DNA of 64,000 nt, taken from Proteus columbae (GTDB taxonomy: Bacteria > Pseudomonadota > Gammaproteobacteria > Enterobacterales > Enterobacteriaceae). This document shows positions 9,059 through 16,460 of the stretch, piece after piece. Location: contig NZ_NGVR01000023.1 in assembly GCF_002777965.1 (NCBI RefSeq), positions 62,001 through 126,000 of the forward strand, written 5' to 3'. Position numbers and translations under genes: made by a program. The number at the start of each line of letters is the position of its first letter. The stretch's first letter is position 1. Under the pieces are notes generated by a model. It worked only from the letters and a program-made list of their open reading frames with translations. It was not told the origin of the DNA and made no database searches.

Positions 9059-10453
9059 ATGGTTATGCAACATGCTAAACCAGGCAGGGTGGCACTTACC
9101 GTTATGGGCGCATTGCTTGTAACTGCACTACCTGCAAAAATGTCTCATGCTGAAGGGTTTATTGATGACTCAACCTTAACAGGCGGTCTTTTTTATTGGC
9201 AACGTGACCGTGATAGAAAAGAGTTAACACCAAATAGCCCTGATTACGGCAAATACAAAGCTAACTTACACCATTCTACTTTCAACGCTAATCTAGATTT
9301 CTCATCAGGTTATCTTGGTGATTTTATTGGTATTGATTTAGCTGCTTTTGGTGCGGCTGAATTGAATAACAGTGGCCCTGCGGCACCTAATGAAATCGGT
9401 TTTAGTGATGCTAAAAGTCGCTGGGATGAAAAATGGACTGGCGATCGCAGTGGCATGAGTGTTTATAAAGCGGCTGCGAAATTCAAATTAGGTAATTTCT
9501 GGGCTCAAGGCGGGTATATTCAGCCTAAAGGCCAAAGCTTATTGCGTCCACACTGGAGCTTCTTACCGGGAACTTACCGCGGTGCTGAAGCTGGTGCTGT
9601 TTTTGACTTCGATAAAAGTGGTGAATTGTCTTTCTCTTATATGTGGACAGACGAATATAAAGCACCATGGTATCGGAATATGTACAACTTCCGTAAAGCT
9701 GATCTAGAAACAAACATCAGCTATCTTCATTCTTTTGGCGCCAAATATGATTTTAAAAACAGCCTAGTGTTAGAAGCTGCATTTGGTCAGGCCGATGGTT
9801 ATATTGATCAGTACTTTGGTAAAGTTTCTTATGATTTCCCAATTGCTGACAATGCATTAAGAACGTCTTACCAATTCTACGGTGCTAAAGATAAAGTTAC
9901 TGGCGGTGGTGTTAATGACGTTTATGATGGGCTGGCATGGTTACAAGCACTGACTTTTGGTTATACCTACAATGTATTTGACTTCAAAGTAGAAGGAACG
10001 TGGGTTAAAGCTGAAGGTAATCAAGGTTATTTCTTACAACGTATGACTCCGGGCTGGGCAACCTCTAATGGTCGTCTTGATGTCTGGTGGGATGGACGTT
10101 CTGACTTTAACGCCAATGGCGAAAAAGCACTGTATGCTGGCGTTATGTATGATTTGAAAAACTGGGATCTGTCAGGTTGGGCGGTAGGTACTTCTTATGT
10201 TTATGCATGGGATGCTAAGCCAAGTGGTAAAGCCATTTATGATCAAGGTCAGCGTATCAGAGAAAGTGCATGGAATGCGGATATTATGTATACGGTTCAA
10301 GAAGGTCGCGCTAAAGGCACCCTCTTTAAGCTTCACTATACCCGTTATGATAATCACTCCGACATCCCAAGTTATGAAGGTGGTTTTGGTAATATTTTCC
10401 AAGATGAGAAAGACGTTAAGTTTAACGTGATAATGCCATTTACTATTTTCTAA
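9059..10453 (+). CDS. chiP: Chitoporin ChiP (OprD-family outer-membrane porin)
   Basis: Outer-membrane channel for chitooligosaccharides, feeding the NagE/NagBA pathway. The 464 residues start with a signal peptide (about 1-31, ending SHA-EG) and go on with many alternating aromatic beta-strands. The C-terminus is FTIF, with the terminal phenylalanine of beta-barrel proteins. Length and sequence match E. coli ChiP (YbfM), and it follows glnS as in E. coli. The start at 9059 lies eight bases after AGAGGA. The partner lipoprotein gene chiQ is not present downstream. Control by NagC and ChiX is likely. Confidence 0.93.
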   Translation: MVMQHAKPGRVALTVMGALLVTALPAKMSHAEGFIDDSTLTGGLFYWQRDRDRKELTPNSPDYGKYKANLHHSTFNANLDFSSGYLGDFIGIDLAAFGAAELNNSGPAAPNEIGFSDAKSRWDEKWTGDRSGMSVYKAAAKFKLGNFWAQGGYIQPKGQSLLRPHWSFLPGTYRGAEAGAVFDFDKSGELSFSYMWTDEYKAPWYRNMYNFRKADLETNISYLHSFGAKYDFKNSLVLEAAFGQADGYIDQYFGKVSYDFPIADNALRTSYQFYGAKDKVTGGGVNDVYDGLAWLQALTFGYTYNVFDFKVEGTWVKAEGNQGYFLQRMTPGWATSNGRLDVWWDGRSDFNANGEKALYAGVMYDLKNWDLSGWAVGTSYVYAWDAKPSGKAIYDQGQRIRESAWNADIMYTVQEGRAKGTLFKLHYTRYDNHSDIPSYEGGFGNIFQDEKDVKFNVIMPFTIF

Positions 10454-10463
10454 TATCGGCATA

Positions 10464-10494
10464 AGGATAAAGTGTATTAATTGCACTTTATCCT
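10464..10494 (+). terminator. Hairpin after chiP
   Basis: AGGATAAAGTG and CACTTTATCCT form a perfect 11-bp stem with a 9-nt loop, 10 bases past the chiP stop. There is no T-run after it, so it may only protect the mRNA 3' end and not terminate. Confidence 0.6.
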
Positions 10495-10499
10495 GAATA

Positions 10500-10725
10500 A
10501 AACTAAAAAGCTAAATACGATTACGAAAGTAAAAATAAGTAGTAGAAAGGTAGGGATGCGTTAATTAAGAAGAACCTTACAAATAAGCCTTGCTAATAAA
10601 GTGAAGTTGTCAGTAGTAGTAAGAAGTAGAAGCAAAAGAGTCGAAGTAAAGAGTAGTAAAGAGTCGTTTTACAATCGCAGTATGTAGTAAAAGTAATGAA
10701 GTAAAGTCGTCATGTCATGTCGTCT
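10500..10725 (+). other. Purine-rich low-complexity stretch
   Basis: The plus strand is dominated by overlapping AGTAGTA, GTAAAGA and GAAGTA words between about 10530 and 10710. I find no open frame or known RNA in it. Two GTAAAGAG words (about 10645-10665) match eight of ten bases of the ChiX target or nearly so. Composition is unlike both neighbouring genes. Confidence 0.5.
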
Positions 10726-10856
10726 GAGATAAATGTGAGTGGGTTATGTTTATCTCCTGTGCTTCAGTTATTTCGCAGAATTTGCGTAAGGTATTTACCC
10801 TAAGTAAAGGCAGTCAGAGTGGGTATCGTAGTGGGGGGTAAATACCTTTATTTTTT
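10726..10856 (+). ncRNA. Candidate structured RNA with terminator
   Basis: Three stems follow one another. GAGATAAA (10726-10733) pairs with TTTATCTC (10749-10756). CGCA pairs with TGCG (about 10775-10787). The 13-bp perfect stem AAGGTATTTACCC (10788-10800) and GGGTAAATACCTT (10836-10848) encloses a 35-nt loop and is followed by TATTTTTTC. The whole could be an sRNA, a processed chiP 3'UTR, or an attenuator leader for the DUF817 gene that starts 140 nt later. I recognise no known family. Confidence 0.45.
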
Positions 10857-10994
10857 CATTCCTTTCTTTTTCGTCCTTTTCATCCTTGTGCGTTTTTTTA
10901 TTCTATGGCAAATTTCCTGCCATTCATTTTATCTCACCTTATTTATTATTCTGCATTGAAGGCTGTTCGATAATGCGAGTTTTCAGGAAGAAGC

Positions 10995-11834
10995 ATGTTA
11001 AAGCGATTGGATGATTTTTTATTAGAACCACCATTGAAGCCCTTTAAAGGTATAAAACGATTTATTGTTGAATTTCTTTTTTTTGGTGTGAAAGAGGCAC
11101 GTTCTTGTTTATTTGCGGGGTTTTTCTTTTTTATTTTATTTGCAACACCAAGCAAAGGTGTCTTTGGGATACCTCGTTATGATGTACTTCTTATTCTTGC
11201 TATCGCTTTTCAATTATGGATGGTGTGGGGAAAGTTAGAAACATGGGATGAATTAAAAGCGATTTGTTTTTTCCACATTGTTGGTTTTGTGATGGAGTTA
11301 TTTAAAACATCAGCGGCAATTGGTTCATGGAAATATCCTGATTTTGCTTACACGAAATTGTGGGAAGTCCCTTTGTTTACAGGATTTATGTATTCTGCGG
11401 TAGGGAGTTATTTAATTCAAGCATGGCGTTTTTTAAAAGTACGAATTGAACACTATCCGCCTTATTGGCTGGCAACATTAGTTGCTCTTGCGATTTATAT
11501 TAATTTCTTCTCTCATCACTTTATTGGTGATTATCGATGGTACTTAACGGCCTTTATTTTAGGTCTTTATGCCCGTAGTGTGGTTTATTTTACGCCTTAT
11601 GATAAAGAGCGGAAAATGCCCTTATTACTTGCTTTTGTTCTGATAGGTTTCTTTATTTGGCTTGCTGAGAATTTCGGTACATTTTTTGGTGTTTGGCAAT
11701 ATCCAAACCAAATTGGCGCTTGGTCTGCCGTGCATGCAGGGAAGTGGGGTTCTTGGTCACTCTTAGTGATTGTGACTTTTACGATAGTGGTGCATTTAAA
11801 ACATATCAAACACAGTATTAGTGTGGTGAAGTAG
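10995..11834 (+). CDS. DUF817 family integral membrane protein
   Basis: A 279-residue protein with about eight hydrophobic spans, matching my memory of the DUF817 family. Distinctive segments are the N-terminal FFGVKEARSC, SAAIGSWKYPD and the C-terminal ENFGTFFGVWQYPNQ with HAGKWGSWSLL. No biochemical role is known to me. The repeated WKYP/WQYP motifs and the conserved histidines in or near the membrane would suit a cofactor or lipid enzyme, but this is a guess. It takes the place held by chiQ in E. coli. The structured region at 10726-10856 lies upstream and may control it. Confidence 0.75.
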   Translation: MLKRLDDFLLEPPLKPFKGIKRFIVEFLFFGVKEARSCLFAGFFFFILFATPSKGVFGIPRYDVLLILAIAFQLWMVWGKLETWDELKAICFFHIVGFVMELFKTSAAIGSWKYPDFAYTKLWEVPLFTGFMYSAVGSYLIQAWRFLKVRIEHYPPYWLATLVALAIYINFFSHHFIGDYRWYLTAFILGLYARSVVYFTPYDKERKMPLLLAFVLIGFFIWLAENFGTFFGVWQYPNQIGAWSAVHAGKWGSWSLLVIVTFTIVVHLKHIKHSISVVK

Positions 11835-11858
11835 GGTTAGATATAGTTAGATTTTAAG

Positions 11859-11918
11859 TGACGTCATTTTTTGACGTTACTATTTTTTGTGTTAAGGTGA
11901 TGTCATCACATGACGTCA
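11859..11918 (+). promoter_or_regulatory. hicAB promoter with repeated TGACGTCA operators
   Basis: A -35 box TTGACG (11871-11876) and a -10 box TAAGGT (11893-11898) lie 16 bp apart. The octamer palindrome TGACGTCA occurs at 11859-11866 and 11911-11918, with variants TGACGT at 11872 and TGATGTCA at 11898-11905. Repeats that flank and overlap the promoter are typical operators for autoregulation by an antitoxin such as HicB. Confidence 0.65.
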
Positions 11919-11930
11919 ATGGAATGAATA

Positions 11931-12208
11931 ATGATAAAGGCCAATGACCTGAGTTCCAAACACGACAAAACACTATCCGATATACTCACGGTGCCTCCAA
12001 AATCAGGAATTAAATGGGATGATGTAAAGAGCCTAATTAATAATCTCGGTGGAAAAGTTAAAATGGTAATGGCTCTAGACGAAAATTTATTTTAATGGGA
12101 TCTGTTTACCAAACACACCAACCTCATCCTGGAAATATTATGGATAAAGGCGCTGTAAACGGTCTACGAGAATGGTTTGAGAATATGATAGGAGTAAAGC
12201 ATGATTAA
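11931..12208 (+). pseudogene. hicA: HicA toxin gene, frameshifted
   Basis: The first frame (from ATG 11931) codes for 44 HicA-like residues up to GGKVK and then leaves the family sequence and stops. From about 12065 the -1 frame continues with NGSRRKFIL and the HicA signature THQPHPGNIMDKGAV, ending at TAA 12206-12208. One lost base near 12058-12066, next to an A-run, would explain this; adding it back gives a 92-residue protein of normal length. HicA is an mRNA-cleaving toxin with a catalytic histidine. The reading frame overlaps hicB by 8 nt, the usual arrangement. Confidence 0.8.
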
Positions 12209-12554
12209 AAGTACGAATATCATGATAATAAGCGGGCATCCTGCATCGGTTGTTTATGAATCTGAAATTAAAGCTTTTCGTGGGCAATTTTTAGATGTAA
12301 ATGGGTACTGTGATTTTGTTGCTGATAGTATTGATGGATTACAAAAAGAAGGAGCGATTTCTTTAACTGAATTTATTGAAACTTGCACTGAAGAAGGCAT
12401 CGCTCCTTTTAAGGAAGAAGATAAACTTAAAGCATTTACTTTACGTTACCCTGCTTGGTTAGAGGCTCGTTTAAATGCAACGGTTGCTGCTCATGCCATT
12501 TCAAAAAACCAGTTTATTGTTCAGTTATTAGAGCGTGAACTAGTTATACGTTAA
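12201..12554 (+). CDS. hicB: HicB-family antitoxin
   Basis: The 117-residue protein has an N-terminal HicB fold (residues about 18-75, with FRGQFLDVNGYCDF and IDGLQKEG) and a C-terminal ribbon-helix-helix DNA-binding part (about 83-115, LRYPAWLEARLNATVAAHA). It would neutralise HicA and repress the operon through the TGACGTCA sites. Since its toxin partner is frameshifted, it may now be an orphan antitoxin that could still protect against related HicA toxins from mobile elements (inference). The terminator follows at 12581. Confidence 0.85.
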   Translation: MIKSTNIMIISGHPASVVYESEIKAFRGQFLDVNGYCDFVADSIDGLQKEGAISLTEFIETCTEEGIAPFKEEDKLKAFTLRYPAWLEARLNATVAAHAISKNQFIVQLLERELVIR

Positions 12555-12580
12555 TACTTTTGTTGTTTTAAAAAGCAATA

Positions 12581-12611
12581 AAAAAGGAACTGTGAACAGT
12601 TCCTTTTTTTT
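12581..12611. terminator. Bidirectional terminator between hicB and fur
   Basis: AAAAAGGAACTG and CAGTTCCTTTTT form a 12-bp stem with a 4-nt loop and have A/T runs on both sides, so the hairpin can end hicB on the plus strand and fur on the minus strand. Confidence 0.85.
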
Positions 12612-12634
12612 ACTGAGATATTATCCAGAATGAA

Positions 12635-13081
12635 TTATTTCTCATCATGTGCGTGGCTATCTTCTTTGCAATTACCTTCAGCACAGTGGCCATATAAATA
12701 AAGGCTATGATTGGAAAGCTTGATACCATGGCGTTCAGCGATGTTTCTTTGGCGTAATTCAATTGCATCATCTGTAAACTCGATAACTTTACCACAATCA
12801 AGACAAATTAAATGGTCATGATGGTGTTGTTGAGTTAATTCAAATACTGATTTACCACCTTCAAAATTATGTCGGGTAACAATACCAGCATCATCAAATT
12901 GGTTTAAGACGCGATACACTGTTGCCAGACCAATCTCTTCACCGATATCGATGAGTTTTTTGTAGAGATCTTCAGCACTGACATGATGGCACTCAGGATC
13001 CTGGAGCACTTCCAAGATCTTTAAGCGAGGAAGTGTAACTTTTAACCCAGCATTTTTTAACGCTTTATTATTGTCGGTCAT
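12635..13081 (-). CDS. fur: Ferric uptake regulator Fur
   Basis: Global iron-responsive repressor. The 148 residues show the winged-helix domain (about 1-83, with GLATVYRVLNQFDDAGIV) and the metal-binding dimer domain with HHHDH at 86-90 and the zinc-type cysteines C93 and C96 in CLDCGK. It lies downstream of fldA on the same strand, as in E. coli, and has a Fur-box-like site in front of it (13235-13255), so autoregulation is likely. Confidence 0.97.
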   Translation of the reverse strand: MTDNNKALKNAGLKVTLPRLKILEVLQDPECHHVSAEDLYKKLIDIGEEIGLATVYRVLNQFDDAGIVTRHNFEGGKSVFELTQQHHHDHLICLDCGKVIEFTDDAIELRQRNIAERHGIKLSNHSLYLYGHCAEGNCKEDSHAHDEK

Positions 13082-13234
13082 GCGGATTTAATCCTGTTGC
13101 TAATGGTGAATTTAATTTTTGTGCTCACAAATGGGCTTTATTCATTAATACTCGGGTGAATAAACAACCTCATTGATTATAGGCATGATATTTAAAAATA
13201 AACACCCCACCTATCACACTATCTTAGCACACCA

Positions 13235-13255
13235 TTGAATAATTATCATTCTCAA
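13235..13255. promoter_or_regulatory. Fur box upstream of fur
   Basis: The minus strand reads TTGAGAATGATAATTATTCAA, close to the Fur consensus GATAATGATAATCATTATC, and is an imperfect palindrome centred near 13245. It lies in the 189-bp gap between fldA and fur. Confidence 0.7.
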
Positions 13256-13270
13256 TATTGAGTATTTATG

Positions 13271-13798
13271 TTATCCCAGAATTTCGTCTAGGCTCATTTC
13301 TTCTTTGATTTGAGCAACCCAAGCGTCAACACGCTCTTCGGTTAATTCTGGTTGACGATCTTCATCAATCGCAAGGCCGATAAAATGATTATCATCTGCA
13401 AGTCCTTTAGAGGCTTCGAAATGATAACCTTCTGTTGGCCAATGTCCTACGATAACGGCACCACGAGGTTCAATAATATCGCGGATAGTACCCATTGCAT
13501 CACAGAAATATTCTGCGTAGTCCTCTTGGTCACCACAACCAAACAGTGCAACAAGCTTACCATTGAAATCTATATCTTCTAGTGTTGGGAAAAAGTCGTC
13601 CCAATCACATTGTGCTTCACCATAATACCAAGTAGGAATACCTAGTAACAGAATATCGAACGCTTCGATGTCTTCTTGACTGGATTTTGCAATATCATGA
13701 ACTTCGGCATTATCAGCGCCCAGTCTTTCTTGAAGCATTTTGGCAATATTTTCAGTGTTGCCAGTATCACTGCCGAAGAATATTCCTATGATTGCCAT
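13271..13798 (-). CDS. fldA: Flavodoxin 1
   Basis: Small FMN electron carrier that feeds radical-SAM enzymes and other reductases. The 175 residues begin with the long-chain flavodoxin signature GIFFGSDTGNTENIAKMLQ, whose FGSDTGNT loop holds the FMN phosphate. The aromatic residues of TWYYGE near residue 56 would stack on the flavin. Length and sequence match E. coli FldA. It lies upstream of fur on the same strand. A worn ERIC element at 13832-13950 lies in its upstream region. Confidence 0.97.
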   Translation of the reverse strand: MAIIGIFFGSDTGNTENIAKMLQERLGADNAEVHDIAKSSQEDIEAFDILLLGIPTWYYGEAQCDWDDFFPTLEDIDFNGKLVALFGCGDQEDYAEYFCDAMGTIRDIIEPRGAVIVGHWPTEGYHFEASKGLADDNHFIGLAIDEDRQPELTEERVDAWVAQIKEEMSLDEILG

Positions 13799-13831
13799 AA
13801 AGTGAGATAACCTCTTTTATTCTAAATTCGT

Positions 13832-13950
13832 TATATTTCAAATTGTAGCGTTATTGACTACGTATATTTTCACAAGTCACATACTTCTTGTATGTTTCTA
13901 GTGACTCATTCACTTGTCACCTAGCTACACTTCAAAATATTTAGAGTATA
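13832..13950 (-). repeat. Degenerate ERIC element upstream of fldA
   Basis: The stretch starts TATA and ends GTATA. It keeps the ERIC layout in reverse orientation: AAATTGTAGCG near one end, TCACATACTTCTTGTATG at the central palindrome, and TCACTTGTCACCTAGCTAC and TTTAGAGTATA at the other end. It is 119 bp instead of 127 and differs at many bases from the two copies at 18120 and 19948, so it is much older. It lies within 35 bp of the fldA start and must be in or near its promoter. Confidence 0.65.
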
Positions 13951-14071
13951 TTTGTCTGTGTTTGAACAATTACTAGTGAAAGATAAGCATTGTGTTTTCA
14001 TAATAGAAAACTAAAAACGTATTTTGACGAAAATAGCAGGCTAATTCTGTCGAATTTGTGTGGTTTATCTG

Positions 14072-14380
14072 CTAGCTATTCTTGTTTTGATGCATTTTTA
14101 AGGCGTGATTTTGCGCCAATTGCTCTAGTAATATTTCTTCAATAAGTTCACTACGACTGACGTTTCTTTCTGTCGCCAACTCATTGAGAGCATTCACAGC
14201 ATCTTCATTTAATTTTAACTCAACTCGACGTAAGCCATTAACTCTGTCACGTCTTAATTGATTGCGTTTATTAATTCTAAGCTGTTCATCCCGAGAAAGC
14301 GGGTTTGTTTTAGGTCGCCCAGGTCTGCGTTCATCTGCGAACAAATCCAGTGTGGTGCGATCAGTTTGTTCTTTTGCCAT
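14072..14380 (-). CDS. ybfE: LexA-regulated protein YbfE
   Basis: A 102-residue protein that matches E. coli YbfE from MAKEQTDRTTLDLF through PGRPKTNPLSRDEQLRINKRNQL to a ribbon-helix-helix-like tail (RVELKLNEDAVNALNELA, RSELIEEIL). The tail suggests DNA binding, but no function is established. The frame is open back to GTG 14461, which has a better Shine-Dalgarno (AGGAAG) and would add 27 residues; I chose the start that matches the family. I could not find a LexA box (CTGT-N8-ACAG) upstream, although the E. coli gene is in the SOS regulon. Confidence 0.88.
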   Translation of the reverse strand: MAKEQTDRTTLDLFADERRPGRPKTNPLSRDEQLRINKRNQLRRDRVNGLRRVELKLNEDAVNALNELATERNVSRSELIEEILLEQLAQNHALKMHQNKNS

Positions 14381-14591
14381 AAATTTTGCTGTGAAAGGGC
14401 GTATACCAATGACTAAATTGCGAAACGCCCAATAATACCCCACATAGTCATGTCTCGCCACTGCTTCCTGAGTTTAACTTATTGTGATTTGGTCTTTTTA
14501 TCAACAGACGCTATTTTTAAGCACAATAATTATACATTCTACTAAATTATCATTTTTCAGTGGCGTTATTTTAAGCAGTTAAGTTTATTAA

Positions 14592-15374
14592 CTAAGCTTT
14601 TTCTAAAAAACGACGAATGGCCTTAATAACGGTATCTGGTTTTTCTGAATGTACCCAATGTCCTGTGTTTGCGACAACAAAGGCGGTCGCGAGGGGAAAT
14701 TGACGAGCTATGTTTTCACGATACTCATCTAAAATATAAGGTGATAAACCGCCACGAATAAATAATACAGGGTGATGCCAAGCAGGAACCTCTTGCCAGC
14801 CAATAATGTCTGAATAAGCATTTTTTATTGCAGGTAAATTAAATAGCCATCCACCATTTTTGAATGATTTGAGTAAAAATTGAATCACACCTTCCTCTTT
14901 AATAAAAGGACGCATGATTTCTACAGCATCTTGACGGCGTGTGACTTGAGCTTCTGTTACAGCTTCAAGTGCAGCAAAAATTTTGTCATGACGACGAACG
15001 TTATAAGCAACAGGTGACATATCAATCACAACAATATTTGCAATACGTTCGGGGGCTAATGCTGTCATCGCCATCGCAATTTTTCCTCCCATTGAATGCC
15101 CAATAATAATGGCTTTTGAGATAGTTAAACTATCAAGCAATGCGAGCACATCTTGCGCCATATCTTGATAATTCATACTTTCGCTGTGAGGAGAGTGTCC
15201 ATGGTTACGCACATCAATTTGTATTACGGTATTATCTTGACGAAGTGCGCGACCTAAAACACCTAAATTATTGAGATCACCAAAGAGGCCATGGATCAAA
15301 ACGATAGGTAAATTAGATGCAGGTGTCGTTTCAGGTTGGTGTAATTGATAATTTAATAATGTATTGAGTTTCAT
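14592..15374 (-). CDS. ybfF: Esterase YbfF (alpha/beta hydrolase)
   Basis: A 260-residue alpha/beta hydrolase that matches E. coli YbfF, a short-chain acyl esterase. The oxyanion segment is VLIHGLFGDLNNLG, the nucleophile serine is in GHSMGGK near residue 90, and the catalytic histidine is in NTGHWVHSEKP near residue 240. The physiological substrate is unknown; the E. coli enzyme can split acyl-CoA-like esters in vitro. It is upstream of ybfE on the same strand and divergent from seqA, as in E. coli. The frame is open four codons further upstream. Confidence 0.93.
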   Translation of the reverse strand: MKLNTLLNYQLHQPETTPASNLPIVLIHGLFGDLNNLGVLGRALRQDNTVIQIDVRNHGHSPHSESMNYQDMAQDVLALLDSLTISKAIIIGHSMGGKIAMAMTALAPERIANIVVIDMSPVAYNVRRHDKIFAALEAVTEAQVTRRQDAVEIMRPFIKEEGVIQFLLKSFKNGGWLFNLPAIKNAYSDIIGWQEVPAWHHPVLFIRGGLSPYILDEYRENIARQFPLATAFVVANTGHWVHSEKPDTVIKAIRRFLEKA

Positions 15375-15834
15375 ATTAATGACCAAGATGATTGCGATTT
15401 TCTTCTATGATGACATGCACAAGATGCTAAGCCAACTTATCGCAATAATATGAAAGAGTAATGAAGTTCAGAAATAATTGATAAGAGAAATTTATAAAAA
15501 ACTATAAAAATGATATTATATAGACATATATTCCAAACTTACTTAAAAAGTTGAAATCTTGACATTGCTCAAAAATAAATAATTAGAATTTTATATTATT
15601 TTGGGGCTGGAATGGTGTGATATAGTGGCGTTTAAAACTAACTTTGTGTGAATAAGTTCAAAGAATAGAAGATGATACCAGGATAAACAATAGGATAAAT
15701 ACCGAGCTTAGCCTTTAAAACGGCAGGATCTTGAATAGATCCTCTTTAAGTTATTGAAATTTTACCTATTTTGTTTTTAAAGATTATATCTTATAATCCT
15801 AATTACTTTTTTTTGAAAACAGTACTGGGTAGCA
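15375..15834. other. ybfF-seqA divergent gap
   Basis: About 460 bp of AT-rich DNA without a believable gene. It holds a TATAAT box at 15792-15797, 38 nt before the seqA ATG, and a GATC-containing palindrome at 15725-15743 described separately. Confidence 0.6.
15725..15743. promoter_or_regulatory. Palindrome with two GATC sites upstream of seqA
   Basis: AGGATCT-TGAAT-AGATCCT is a perfect 7-bp inverted repeat that holds two GATC sites 11 bp apart, one helical turn. Paired hemimethylated GATCs on one face of the helix are the known binding target of SeqA, so this could be an autoregulatory site. It could also just be an RNA hairpin in the leader. Confidence 0.4.
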
Positions 15835-16386
15835 ATGAAAAAGATAGAAATTGATGACGAACTTTACCGCTATATTGCTAGCGAAACTAGACATATCGGT
15901 GAAAGCGCTTCAGATATTTTAAGGCGTCTACTGAAGCTTGATGCCAAACAACCCGTACAACCAGTCGTTGTCACTGAGTCAGTACAAGCATCTGTTATTA
16001 AACAGGAAGCTGAACCTAAATCGATTACACCAGCAAAAAATCCGATCCGTGAAATGCGAGAACTGCTGTTATCTGACAGTTACGCAGAAAAAACAAAATC
16101 AGTTGATCGCTTTTTACAGATCCTTTCTACGTTATATAGCCTAGATAGCGCTACTTTTACTCAATCTGCTGAAACAGTACATGGACGAACACGCATCTAT
16201 TTTGCTGGTGATGAACAAACATTACTCGATAGTGGACGTCATACAAAACCGCGCCATATTTCAGGCACGCCGTTTTGGGTTATCACTAACTCGAACACAG
16301 AGCGTAAGAGAACGATGGTACAAAGCATCATGCAGGATATGCAATTCCCTGCAAATGAGATTGATAAGGTGTGTGGAACTATCTAA
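15835..16386 (+). CDS. seqA: Replication initiation regulator SeqA
   Basis: Binds hemimethylated GATC sites, sequesters oriC after firing and organises new DNA. The 183 residues contain the N-terminal multimerisation domain (about 1-33, MKKIEIDDELYRYIAS), a variable linker, and the C-terminal DNA-binding domain (about 60-183) with the SGTPFWVITNSNT segment that contacts methyl-adenine. The start at 15835 follows GGGTAG. It is upstream of pgm, as in E. coli, and probably transcribed with it. Confidence 0.96.
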   Translation: MKKIEIDDELYRYIASETRHIGESASDILRRLLKLDAKQPVQPVVVTESVQASVIKQEAEPKSITPAKNPIREMRELLLSDSYAEKTKSVDRFLQILSTLYSLDSATFTQSAETVHGRTRIYFAGDEQTLLDSGRHTKPRHISGTPFWVITNSNTERKRTMVQSIMQDMQFPANEIDKVCGTI

Positions 16387-16460
16387 CCACTATTGTTAAT
16401 TGATGCATTGCAAAGGCTTTTGTTTAAAGCGTGATTGTGATGTCAAATAGGAGAAGATTT

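Noticed and set aside
10172-10486. 104-codon frame on the minus strand over the chiP end
   Set aside because: It is antisense to chiP and has no recognisable domain.
14381-14600. LexA box for ybfE
   Set aside because: No CTGT-N8-ACAG pattern could be found upstream of ybfE on either strand.
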